Positions 1 to 7,582 of a stretch of 40,808 bases of DNA are shown here, in pieces; position 1 is the stretch's first letter, and each line of letters starts with the position of its first letter. A program made the translations under genes and the position numbers. A model generated the notes under the pieces. The model worked only from the letters and a program-made list of their open reading frames with translations, had not been told where the DNA came from and ran no database searches. Source of the DNA: Sphingomonas palustris (GTDB lineage: Bacteria > Pseudomonadota > Alphaproteobacteria > Sphingomonadales > Sphingomonadaceae); assembly GCA_026225215.1 (NCBI GenBank), contig JAMFSI010000101.1, positions 1-40,808 on the forward strand. The letters run 5' to 3'.

Positions 1-224
1 AACCAGTCGGCGAGACCGCCGACCAGCGCCGCCTCGCTGAACGCGCGCAGCCAGCCCCATAGGGGATGCACCGGCGCCAGATGGCGCGAGAGCCCATAGA
101 GGCAGGCCATCGCCACCAGCAGCCCCGTCGCCACCGCCCGCATATAGCGGGCGCGATCGGCCGGAAGCGGCGCCGGCGCGAAAGTGGAACGCGCGGATGG
201 GGGAGGCGCGGAGACGGGCGTCAC
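1..224 (-). CDS. DUF445 family membrane protein, N-terminal part (runs off the window)
   Basis: Only the first 74 codons are present; the rest lies beyond position 1. After a short Pro/Ala-rich leader the translation contains RYMRAVATGLLVAMACLYG, then HPLWGWLRAFSEAALVGGLADW, which I recognise as the N-terminal signature of DUF445 proteins (YjiN-like inner-membrane proteins of unknown function). The start is taken as GTG at 224-222, because it overlaps the stop of the upstream RND permease gene in a GTGA arrangement, as expected for translational coupling. The gene is therefore probably the third member of the efflux operon. Nothing shows a functional link to efflux beyond this spacing. The family call is fairly sure; the exact start is less so. 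Confidence 0.8.
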   Translation of the reverse strand, partial: MTPVSAPPPSARSTFAPAPLPADRARYMRAVATGLLVAMACLYGLSRHLAPVHPLWGWLRAFSEAALVGGLADW

Positions 225-3200
225 TCGGCGGGCTGCACGCCGGATTCGGCACCGTCGTGCCTATGTCCGATATCGCGATGCTCGGGCTCATACGTCAGCA
301 GACCCTTGCGCAACCACGGGCCCAGGCGCTTTTCCAGACCATCGGCAAGGCTGAACGCGGCCGGCACGATCAGCAGCGTCAACAGTGTCGACAGAATCAG
401 CCCGCCGATCACCACCGTGCCCATCGGCGCACGCCAGGCATTGTCGCCGCCGATCGAGAGCGCTGTCGGCACCATCCCCGCCGTCATCGCCACCGTGGTC
501 ATGACGATCGGTTGCGCGCGCTTGTGCCCGGCCTCGACGATCGCGCTGAACTTGTCGGCGCCCTTGGCCATTTCTTCGATGGCGAAGTCGATCAGCAGAA
601 TCGAATTCTTGGCGACGATGCCCAGCAGCATGAGAAAGCCGATGAACACCGGCATCGACAGCGGCTGCCCGGTGACCAGCAGCGCCACCAGCCCGCCCAG
701 CGGCGCCAGGAACAGCGAGCCCATATTGACCATCGGCGAGACCATCCGGTGATAGAGCAGCACCAGCACCGCGAACACCAGCATGATCCCGGCCGGCACG
801 GCGAGGCTGATATTATCGAGCATCTCGGCCTGCCAGCGATCCTCGCCATAAGAGGGGTTGGAGACGCCCGACGGCAGATGTTTCATGATCGGCAGGGCAT
901 TGATTTCATCGGTTGCGGTGCCCTTGACCACGCCGGGCGCAAGGTCGGCGCCGACGAAGACCCGGCGATCCTGATTGTAGCGCTCGATCGTCGTCGGGCC
1001 CGAACCGAAGCTGATCTCGGCGACGCGGGAGAGCGGCACCGAGCCGCCGCTGCCAGTCTGCACCGGCAGGTTTTCGATGCTGCTGATGTCACGCCGGGCA
1101 TTTTCGGGCAGCCGCACGCGAATCGGGATCTGGCGATCGGAAAGCGAGAATTTGGCGGCATTCTGGTCGATCTCGCCCAGCGTCGCGATGCGGATCGCCT
1201 GGCTGAGCGAACTGGTGGAAACGCCCAGCGCCGCCGCCAGGTCGAGGCGCGGGCGAATCACCACTTCCGGGCGCTTGAGATCGCCGCTGATGCGCGGGGC
1301 GACGAGATCCTTGATACCGCTCATCTGTTCGACCAGCGTGGCCGCGGTATCTTCGATCAGTTGCGAGTCCGAACCCGACAACATCACCGAGATCGCCCGG
1401 CCCGACCCCGACCCTTGCGAATTCTGCGCCTGAAAGCTGACCCGCGCATCGGCGATCTGTTGCAACTTCGGCGTCAGCGCGTGCTGAACCTCATCGGTCG
1501 TGCGCTTGCGGTCCTTGCGCAGAGTTAAGAAGATATGCGCATGGCCCTCTTCGACGTTTTCCAACACATGATCGATCTCGGGCTGGCTGCGCACTAACGC
1601 CACGACGCGATCGGCAACCGCCGCGGTCTGAGGAATGGTGGTGCCGGGAACCATATCCGCGTTGATCGAGGTGAAGTCGCTGTTCGATACCGGGAAGAAT
1701 TCGATCGGTAGCGACGCGAACAGCGTGACCGTGAGCGCCAGCGCCAGCATACCGGTGCCCATCATCCAGATGCGATGGTCGCGCAACCGGGCGAGAAACG
1801 AGGTGCCCAAACGATCGGCGAGTCGAACCAGGCGTCCAGGTGCGCCCAGCGTGGCGAGGCTGCGCGCCATCCAGCCGAGCCGGTCTTGCATGGCTCTTGC
1901 GGCGCGACTGGCGCGATAGGCCTGAGCCTTGCCGGTATCGAGCGACCAATGCAGCACGCGCAGATAGCGCTCCATCATCGGGCCGCCGGCATGTTCGGCA
2001 TGCCCATGCGCTTTCAGGAAATAGGCTGCCACCATCGGCGTGATCATGCGGGCGACGGCCAGCGACATCAGCACCGAAACCACCACGGTCATCCCGAAAT
2101 TCTTGAAGAACTGCCCGGATACGCCGGGCATCAGCCCCACCGGCAGGAATACCGCGACAATCGAAAAGGTGGTGGCGACGACGGCGAGCCCGATTTCGTC
2201 CGCCGCGTCGATCGCCGCCTGATACGCGGTCTTGCCCATGCGCATATGCCGCACGATGTTCTCGATCTCGACGATCGCATCATCGACCAGAACCCCGGCG
2301 ACAAGCCCCAGCGCCAGCAGCGACAATTGGTTCAGCGAAAAGCCGAACCAGGCTTTCATGAACCAGAAGGTCGGGATCGCCGACAGCGGGATGGCGATGG
2401 CGGAGACCAGCGTCGCCCGCCAGTCGCGCAGGAAGAAGAACACCACGATCACCGCCAGCACCGCGCCCTCGACCATCGACGACATCGACGATTCATATTG
2501 CTGCTTGGTGTAATCGACCGAGGTATAGAGCCGCATGAAGTGGATGCCGGGGTGTTCCCGCTCGAGCTTGCCCAGCTCCACTACCGCGGCATCGTAGACG
2601 GCAACGTCGGAAGCGCCGCGCGCGCGCGCCATCGAGAAATTGACCACCGGATGGCCATTCATCTTGGCGACCGAGGTTATTTCACCAAATGAGTCGGTCA
2701 CCGTGGCGACGTCGGTCAGCTTGATCGAATGCCCGCCGCCCAGCGATATCTGCGTCTGCGACAAGGCATAGGCATCCTGGGCATTGCCGAGCACGCGCAC
2801 CGACTGGCGCGTGCCGCCGATCTCTGCCTTACCGCCGGCGGCGTTGATGTTCTGCGCGCGCAGCGCGAGATTGATCTGCGGCGCGGTGACCCCGTAAGCC
2901 TGCATCTTGGCGGGATCGAGCGTGACCAGAATTTCGCGAGCGACGCCGCCTTCGCGTTTCACCTCCGCCATGCCGTCGACCGACAGCAGTCGCTTGGCGA
3001 TGGTATCGTCGACGAACCACGACAATTGCTCGATGCTCATGTCGTCAGCGGCCACTGCAAAATAAGCGATGGGGTCGCCCGAGCTGGTGGCCTTGACGAT
3101 CTGCGGTTCGAGAATGCCGTCGGGCAGCTCGCCGCGCTGCTGATCGATGGCGTTCTTAACCTCACTGACCGAAGCGTTGATGTCGGTCCCCAGCTGAAAC

Positions 3201-3490
3201 TCGATCTGAGTCGAGCTCATCCCTTCCGAGGCGGTCGAGCTGATCGAGGAAACGCCGGAGATCGACCGTACCGCCGATTCGATCCGCTGCGTGATCTGCG
3301 TCTCGATCTCGGTCGGAGCGGCGCCCGGCTGTTGGATCGTCACGATGACCATCGGGAATTCGATATCCGGCTGGTCCTGCACCTCCATCCGCATGAAGCT
3401 GACCATGCCGAGCAGCACCAGCGCCGCAAACAGCACGATCGGCGCCACCGGGTTACGAATCGACCAGGCCGAGAGGTTACGGAAATTCAC
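221..3490 (-). CDS. RND family multidrug efflux permease (HAE1/AcrB type)
   Basis: This encodes a 1089-residue inner-membrane proton-drug antiporter, the normal size for the HAE1 family. It starts with a short cytoplasmic stretch and TM1 (about residues 13-30), then the periplasmic pore region with the typical QDQPDIEFPMV and GVSSISSTASEG segments. TM4 carries the adjacent acidic pair in GLVAGVLVDDAIVEIENI, which is the proton-relay signature. A second periplasmic loop follows, and TM8-12 end with LLGIVAKNSILLIDFA. The start codon is GTG at 3490, nine bases after the stop of the adaptor gene, so the two are co-transcribed. No outer-membrane factor gene is adjacent, so the tripartite pump presumably borrows a TolC-like channel encoded elsewhere. 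The substrate cannot be read from the sequence. Confidence 0.95.
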   Translation of the reverse strand: MNFRNLSAWSIRNPVAPIVLFAALVLLGMVSFMRMEVQDQPDIEFPMVIVTIQQPGAAPTEIETQITQRIESAVRSISGVSSISSTASEGMSSTQIEFQLGTDINASVSEVKNAIDQQRGELPDGILEPQIVKATSSGDPIAYFAVAADDMSIEQLSWFVDDTIAKRLLSVDGMAEVKREGGVAREILVTLDPAKMQAYGVTAPQINLALRAQNINAAGGKAEIGGTRQSVRVLGNAQDAYALSQTQISLGGGHSIKLTDVATVTDSFGEITSVAKMNGHPVVNFSMARARGASDVAVYDAAVVELGKLEREHPGIHFMRLYTSVDYTKQQYESSMSSMVEGAVLAVIVVFFFLRDWRATLVSAIAIPLSAIPTFWFMKAWFGFSLNQLSLLALGLVAGVLVDDAIVEIENIVRHMRMGKTAYQAAIDAADEIGLAVVATTFSIVAVFLPVGLMPGVSGQFFKNFGMTVVVSVLMSLAVARMITPMVAAYFLKAHGHAEHAGGPMMERYLRVLHWSLDTGKAQAYRASRAARAMQDRLGWMARSLATLGAPGRLVRLADRLGTSFLARLRDHRIWMMGTGMLALALTVTLFASLPIEFFPVSNSDFTSINADMVPGTTIPQTAAVADRVVALVRSQPEIDHVLENVEEGHAHIFLTLRKDRKRTTDEVQHALTPKLQQIADARVSFQAQNSQGSGSGRAISVMLSGSDSQLIEDTAATLVEQMSGIKDLVAPRISGDLKRPEVVIRPRLDLAAALGVSTSSLSQAIRIATLGEIDQNAAKFSLSDRQIPIRVRLPENARRDISSIENLPVQTGSGGSVPLSRVAEISFGSGPTTIERYNQDRRVFVGADLAPGVVKGTATDEINALPIMKHLPSGVSNPSYGEDRWQAEMLDNISLAVPAGIMLVFAVLVLLYHRMVSPMVNMGSLFLAPLGGLVALLVTGQPLSMPVFIGFLMLLGIVAKNSILLIDFAIEEMAKGADKFSAIVEAGHKRAQPIVMTTVAMTAGMVPTALSIGGDNAWRAPMGTVVIGGLILSTLLTLLIVPAAFSLADGLEKRLGPWLRKGLLTYEPEHRDIGHRHDGAESGVQPAE

Positions 3491-3499
3491 AAATGCAGC

Positions 3500-4735
3500 C
3501 TAGTTCCGGGCAGCAAGCACGGGATTGACCGATTCGCCGTTCGAGAGGAAGGCGCCGGCACGCAGCACCACGCGCTCCCCGCCCGTCAGCCCCTGCGTCA
3601 CCGCAACCCCCTTGTCAGTGACCAGGCCGATCTTGATCGCCCGGCGCTGCACCTTGTTGCCCTTGCCGACGACGAACACATAGCTGCCCTGGGTGTCAGA
3701 CAGCAGGGCCGATTCGGGCAGCATCGGCGCCTGCAGCGTGCCCGAGTTAATATCGACGCTGGCAAAGCCGCCCGGTCGCAATTCAGCGGCATAAGCCAGC
3801 GCAATCCGCGCCAGGCCCTGGCGCGATTGCGGATCGATCACCGGCGACAATTGCCAGATCTGACCGGTAAAGCTGTGGCTTGCCCCCACCGGCGTCACTT
3901 GCGCCGCCTCGCCGACCGACAATTGCGCCAGATCAGCTTCGCTGAGCCGCGCCTGCAACTCCATCTGGCCGTCCTTGGCGATGCGGAACAGCACGGTGTT
4001 GCTGTTGATCACGACCTGCCCAGGATCGACATTGCGTTCGAGCAACAAGCCATCGGCGGGCGCGACGATCGATAGGCGCCGGATGCGGGCGTCGATTTCG
4101 CCAAGTTGGGCGTCGGCCACGCGCACCCGCGCGTTTGCGCCATCGCGCGTGGCGACGAGCTGATCGAGTTGGGAATTGGAAATAAAGCCGTGGCTGACCA
4201 GCTTCTGCGCGCGTTCGAGATTGGCCTGGGCCAGCCGGGCATCGGCCTGGGCGGCGGCGATCTGCGCTTGCTGGTTGGCCCGCTGCTCCACTTGAACCGA
4301 GCTGTCGAGCCGCGCCAGCACTTGCCCCTGATGGACCCATTGGCCGGCATCGACGAGCACCTGGCTGACCGAGCCGCCATCGCCGACCGAACCCACCGGC
4401 AATTCACGCCGCGCGGCCAGCGTGCCGGTGGCATTGATCGTCCCCACTACGGTCGTCGTGCCGGGCACCGTTACCGAGACCGTAGGCGCCTGTGCCGATG
4501 GATCGCCTTCGAAACCGGGAGCCTGGTTGCGATGCAAGGCAAACCACAGGGCGATCAGGGCCACGGCGGCCAGCCCCGCCAACACGAGATTGCGGCGGCG
4601 CAGGCGGCGTTCTTCATCGTCGATATGGTCCAGCGGATGACCGGCGGCCAGCCCGGATGTGCCATCCTCGTCGCTACCACGCTCGGCGCGCGCCTGGGGC
4701 CTCTGGCCTACGTCGATCCTGGCATCGTAATTCAT
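3500..4735 (-). CDS. RND efflux periplasmic adaptor subunit (membrane fusion protein)
   Basis: This 411-residue adaptor would link the RND permease to an outer-membrane channel. It has a cytoplasmic N-terminus, one membrane anchor (LVLAGLAAVALIALWF, about residues 50-66), a lipoyl half-motif (VDAGQWVHQGQVLARLDSS), a long helical hairpin rich in Ala/Gln, a second lipoyl half (APADGLLLERNVDPGQVV), and beta-barrel and membrane-proximal domains. I chose ATG 4735, which follows a GGGCGG stretch eight bases upstream. An in-frame GTG at 4756 would add seven residues. It is the first gene of the operon with the permease and the DUF445 gene. No regulator gene is adjacent on the upstream side. Confidence 0.92.
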   Translation of the reverse strand: MNYDARIDVGQRPQARAERGSDEDGTSGLAAGHPLDHIDDEERRLRRRNLVLAGLAAVALIALWFALHRNQAPGFEGDPSAQAPTVSVTVPGTTTVVGTINATGTLAARRELPVGSVGDGGSVSQVLVDAGQWVHQGQVLARLDSSVQVEQRANQQAQIAAAQADARLAQANLERAQKLVSHGFISNSQLDQLVATRDGANARVRVADAQLGEIDARIRRLSIVAPADGLLLERNVDPGQVVINSNTVLFRIAKDGQMELQARLSEADLAQLSVGEAAQVTPVGASHSFTGQIWQLSPVIDPQSRQGLARIALAYAAELRPGGFASVDINSGTLQAPMLPESALLSDTQGSYVFVVGKGNKVQRRAIKIGLVTDKGVAVTQGLTGGERVVLRAGAFLSNGESVNPVLAARN

Positions 4736-4995
4736 CGCGATCACCGCCCGGAACACCAGAACACCACAAACGCGGCCCCGGCCATGTCATTTGCCCAACG
4801 GATGTCCAAAACATCCGAGGGTTAATCCTGCCGGGACATAGACCGGCGCAGCGTCGCAAGCAATGGAAGCTTCGTAAGATGTATCAAACGATGTCGGAGC
4901 GATGCTGGATCCGCGATCCACTCAACAATGTTAATGCGGAACCGCCAAGTTGCTAACGCATCGCCCTTGCCCGCACTCGAATCCGTGCGAGCTTG
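4736..4995. other. Intergenic region upstream of the RND operon
   Basis: This non-coding stretch lies between the adaptor start and the hairpin downstream of sciP, and it must hold the RND operon promoter. I see no convincing -35/-10 pair, no TetR- or MarR-type palindrome and no credible ORF. Confidence 0.5.
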
Positions 4996-5032
4996 ACCAG
5001 GATGCGTTGAGCTTAGAGCGACGCATCCTGGT
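4996..5032 (-). terminator. Perfect 12-bp stem-loop downstream of sciP
   Basis: ACCAGGATGCGT (4996-5007) pairs perfectly with ACGCATCCTGGT (5021-5032) across a 13-base loop. It lies six bases after the sciP stop codon on the minus strand. No T-run follows, so it may be a rho-aided terminator or an RNA-stabilising 3' hairpin rather than a classic intrinsic terminator. Confidence 0.55.
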
Positions 5033-5037
5033 ACAAG

Positions 5038-5337
5038 TCAGTATTTGAGCTGGCGCTCGTACAAGTCGCGGTAATGCTGAATGCGCGTGACGCGCAGACC
5101 TTGCATCCCCGAACGATCGACCGCGCGCTGCCAGGAAGCGAATTCCTCCAGCGTCAGGCGATAGCGCTCGCACACCTCGTCGATGGTGAGCAACCCGCCA
5201 TTGACCGCAGCCACGACCTCGGCCTTGCGCCGCACGACCCAGCGTGTGGTATCGGGCGGCGGAAGCGAATCCAGCGTCAGCGGTTCGCCAAGCGGGCCAA
5301 TGACCATGGTGGGTCGAATCTTCTGATTTTCGATCAT
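5038..5337 (-). CDS. sciP: CtrA inhibitor SciP (DUF1153 family)
   Basis: This 99-residue protein has the DUF1153/SciP signature: IGPLGEPLTLDSLPPPDT, then TRWVVRRKAEVVAAVNGGLL, then a helix-turn-helix-like ERYRLTLEEFASWQRAVDR and a C-terminal RVTRIQHYRDLYE. In Caulobacter, SciP binds CtrA and blocks its recruitment of RNA polymerase, restricting CtrA-dependent transcription in G1. The same role is inferred here from family membership. The start is ATG 5337, with GAGGG six bases upstream, and this ATG overlaps the stop of the preceding small gene (ATGA). Its size matches the family. A hairpin follows the stop codon. Confidence 0.93.
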   Translation of the reverse strand: MIENQKIRPTMVIGPLGEPLTLDSLPPPDTTRWVVRRKAEVVAAVNGGLLTIDEVCERYRLTLEEFASWQRAVDRSGMQGLRVTRIQHYRDLYERQLKY

Positions 5338-5708
5338 AACAGCCCTCGAACACCGGTCTTGTTCACGCCGGCAACACGGCTCCCTATCCCGCACGGGGGT
5401 TTGCCATTGGCTTTAGTTTTTGGGTTAACGCGATTTGATACATCATGCCCGGCATCGCCACTGATGGCAGCACCCATGACGCTCAGGATTTTCGCATAAG
5501 CGGCCACCTGCCGGACGAGACCGGGTGCGAAACTACCGGTAGCGCTGCTGCCCCGGCGCTTCTCACCGGACATGGCCTGACGACCGGCGTGCGCCGCCGC
5601 CAGCCGCGCTGCCAGGCCGTGCCAGTCCAGCGACGCGGGCGACCCCGCTCGCGCGGTCCCCGCACCCCGACCGGGCCTGCTGCCAAAATGCTCAAAATCA
5701 ATGTCCAT
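5334..5708 (-). CDS. Small protein of unknown function, overlapping the start of sciP
   Basis: This 124-residue ORF runs from ATG 5708 and its TGA overlaps the ATG of sciP by four bases, the geometry of coupled translation. I do not recognise a family. It has an acidic/aromatic start (MDIDFEHFGSRP), a Gly/Ala/Pro-rich linker, an amphipathic stretch (LDWHGLAARLAAAHAGRQAM, about residues 27-46), a GSFAPGL segment, and a polar C-terminus (VNPKTKANGKPP) with no membrane segment. The ribosome-binding site is weak (GAGACGG). The last third overlaps a CtrA-box-like sequence that could belong to a sciP promoter, so some or all of this frame could be leader rather than gene. The coding call is moderate. 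Confidence 0.58.
   Translation of the reverse strand: MDIDFEHFGSRPGRGAGTARAGSPASLDWHGLAARLAAAHAGRQAMSGEKRRGSSATGSFAPGLVRQVAAYAKILSVMGAAISGDAGHDVSNRVNPKTKANGKPPCGIGSRVAGVNKTGVRGLL
5425..5438 (-). promoter_or_regulatory. CtrA-box-like site upstream of sciP
   Basis: The sequence TTAACGCGATTTGA reads TTAA-N6-TTGA. This resembles the CtrA box (TTAA-N7-TTAA) but has a spacing one base short and one mismatch. It includes the palindrome GTTAAC and lies about 90 bases upstream of the sciP ATG. sciP is CtrA-activated in Caulobacter, so the position is sensible. The match alone is weak. Confidence 0.3.
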
Positions 5709-5774
5709 AGCCCGTCTCTACACGGGCAAGGTCAAGACGGGGTAAAGGCGGGCTTTACCTGCTGGTGATGATGA

Positions 5775-5788
5775 TTAACCGCCATTGA
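5775..5788. promoter_or_regulatory. Second TTAA-N6-TTGA site between the unknown gene and mnmA
   Basis: TTAACCGCCATTGA has the same TTAA-N6-TTGA layout as the site at 5425. It overlaps a GATTC (GANTC, the CcrM methylation motif) at 5789-5793 on its downstream side. It lies 66 bases upstream of the unknown gene's ATG and within the divergent promoter region. The 230-base interval 5709-5938 also contains the hairpin GGTAAAG/CTTTACC (5741-5759). Confidence 0.28.
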
Positions 5789-5938
5789 GATTCACGCCTG
5801 AGGGATAAAGCGGGCGTTTATGCCCGCGCCAGCAGGGATTTGGCCGAAAATCCGCGGCCTCTGGAAAGCCTCTCCGCCACAAAACCCGTTAGCGCCTTAA
5901 CTTTGCCACACCCTCGCGCGGCGTGTATGGCGGCATCC

Positions 5939-7099
5939 ATGTCCGTCGCTTTCGTTTCGCCTGCGCCCGCCGATTCTCGGGATGCTGCCGCGTTGTTCCA
6001 GCTCGCCGCGCCTTTCGCCGCGCGCCGAATCGTCGTCGCCATGTCGGGCGGGGTCGATAGTTCGGTGGTCGCCGCGCTGGCTGCAGCGAGCGGGGCCGAG
6101 GTGATCGGCATCACCTTGCAGCTTTACGATCACGGCGCCGCAGTCCAGCGCAAGGGTGCGTGCTGCGCGGGGCAGGACATTCGCGACGCCCGTGCTGTGG
6201 CCGATCGGCTGGGCATCGCCCATTACGTGCTCGACCATGAAAGCAGTTTTCGCGAAAGCGTGGTGGAGCACTTTGCCGAGGAATATCTCGCCGGTCGCAC
6301 CCCGATCCCCTGCATCCGCTGCAACATGGGGCCGAAATTCACCGATCTGTTCGCGATGGCGCGTGATCTCGGCGCCGATTGCCTGGCGACCGGCCATTAT
6401 GTGCGGCGCGTGGTCGGATCCGCCGGAGCCGAATTACATCGGGCAATCGACCCGGCCCGCGACCAGAGCTATTTTCTCTATGGCACCACCGAAGCCCAGC
6501 TCGATTTCCTGCGCTTTCCGCTGGGCGGATTGCCCAAGCCCGAAGTGCGGCGGATGGCCGAGGCGGCCGGGCTGAAGGTCGCGACCAAACCCGATAGCCA
6601 GGACATCTGCTTCGTGCCCGATGGCGATTACGCCAGCGTGGTGCGCGCCATTCGTCCCGAAGCCGAAGCATCGGGAGAGATTATCCATGCCGAGACCGGC
6701 GCGCGCCTTGGCGAGCATCGCGGGGTGATTCATTATACGGTCGGGCAAAGGCGGGGCCTGGAGATCGGCGGCCAGCCCGAACCGCTCTATGTCACCGCGA
6801 TCGATGCGGCGCAGGCGCGGGTGCTGGTCGGCCCGCGGCGGTTGCTGGCGGTGGGCGGCGCACGAATTACCGAAACCAATCGCATCGGCGCGCTGCCGGA
6901 GGGACCGCTGACCGCCAAGGTGCGCTCGCTGGCCAAGCCGGTGCCGGTGATCCTCACCGATCCGGCGGGGTTTGGCGCGGGATCGGAGGCGATGCTGCGC
7001 TTTACTACGCCCGAATATGGCGTCGCCCCAGGACAGGCTGCAGTGCTTTACGCGGGCGAGCGAGTAGTAGGCGGCGGCTGGATCGCGGAAACCTTTTGA
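5939..7099 (+). CDS. mnmA: tRNA 2-thiouridine(34) synthase MnmA
   Basis: MnmA uses ATP and a persulfide relay to thiolate U34 of Lys, Glu and Gln tRNAs. From ATG 5939 the protein has 386 residues, near the family norm. It has the PP-loop AMSGGVDSS (34-42), the PCIRCN motif with C125 and C128, GHYVRR, and [12 protein letters not shown] with C224. C128 and C224 match the catalytic cysteine pair of E. coli MnmA (C102/C199). The C-terminal barrel domains follow ([14 protein letters not shown] and beyond). An in-frame ATG at 5927 is also possible, and TTG 5840 is unlikely because it extends into the promoter region. The gene is transcribed away from the sciP pair and is probably monocistronic. Confidence 0.95.
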   Translation: MSVAFVSPAPADSRDAAALFQLAAPFAARRIVVAMSGGVDSSVVAALAAASGAEVIGITLQLYDHGAAVQRKGACCAGQDIRDARAVADRLGIAHYVLDHESSFRESVVEHFAEEYLAGRTPIPCIRCNMGPKFTDLFAMARDLGADCLATGHYVRRVVGSAGAELHRAIDPARDQSYFLYGTTEAQLDFLRFPLGGLPKPEVRRMAEAAGLKVATKPDSQDICFVPDGDYASVVRAIRPEAEASGEIIHAETGARLGEHRGVIHYTVGQRRGLEIGGQPEPLYVTAIDAAQARVLVGPRRLLAVGGARITETNRIGALPEGPLTAKVRSLAKPVPVILTDPAGFGAGSEAMLRFTTPEYGVAPGQAAVLYAGERVVGGGWIAETF

Positions 7100-7107
7100 G
7101 AGTTTGA

Positions 7108-7126
7108 TCCGAAACTTCGTTTCGGA
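7108..7126. repeat. CCGAAAC-type short hairpin, copy 1
   Basis: TCCGAAAC-TTC-GTTTCGGA is a perfect 8-bp stem with a 3-base loop, followed by the palindrome GGTACCGGTACC. It sits between the convergent mnmA and the small membrane-protein gene. Related copies are at 24098 and 34611. It could act as a bidirectional terminator, but there is no clear T-run. Confidence 0.7.
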
Positions 7127-7205
7127 AAGTCGGTACCGGTACCGATTTCGAAACAGAGTTCGGCGAAGCCAAATCTGCTCTTTCGCGGATTTCGAATCAG
7201 ACACT

Positions 7206-7565
7206 TCAGGACGCCCAGCTCTGCAACATGCAGCCGGCGCCATCGCGCAGCGTGGCGGTCTGGCTCGCGACCAGCGGCACGCGCGCGGTAATGCTGCGCG
7301 CCGGGACATTCTCGCTGAGCATCACCAGCGCCATACCGGGTTCGAAATCCTTGCGGCAGTCCTTCAGTCCGCGCCCTTCGATGTAGCGGCAAGTGCAGGC
7401 GATCCGCGCACCATAAGAGGTAGCGACGACGGCCCGAGTATGAAGCTGGCTCCAGAACAGCGCGACTCCCAGCGCCCCCACCACCACCAGCGCGATCAGG
7501 CCATTGCGCAGATAGTGGCGACGCGGCCCATTGCGATAGATGCGATGCGGCTTTGCGGTTGCCAT
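7206..7565 (-). CDS. Small single-pass membrane protein of unknown function
   Basis: This 119-residue protein starts at ATG 7565. It has a basic N-terminus (HRIYRNGPRRHYLRNG), one membrane segment (LIALVVVGALGVALFW, about residues 22-38) and a predicted extracytoplasmic domain containing ACTCRYIEG and KDCRKDFEPGMALVML, so three clustered cysteines (C-x-C and a third about 11 residues on). I do not recognise a named family. The topology (Arg-rich side in, cysteine domain out) follows the positive-inside rule. Its start faces that of the serine hydrolase gene only 17 bases away, so its promoter must lie within or beyond the 5' end of that gene. It is convergent with mnmA. Confidence 0.75.
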   Translation of the reverse strand: MATAKPHRIYRNGPRRHYLRNGLIALVVVGALGVALFWSQLHTRAVVATSYGARIACTCRYIEGRGLKDCRKDFEPGMALVMLSENVPARSITARVPLVASQTATLRDGAGCMLQSWAS

Positions 7566-7582
7566 CGGGATCAGCCTTGCCC

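Noticed and set aside
197..1528. Long open frame antisense to the RND permease, and similar antisense frames over clpA, secD and the quinone oxidoreductase
   Set aside because: Their translations are Arg/His/Asp-rich with no recognisable domain, as expected from the opposite strand of GC-rich genes whose families are certain.
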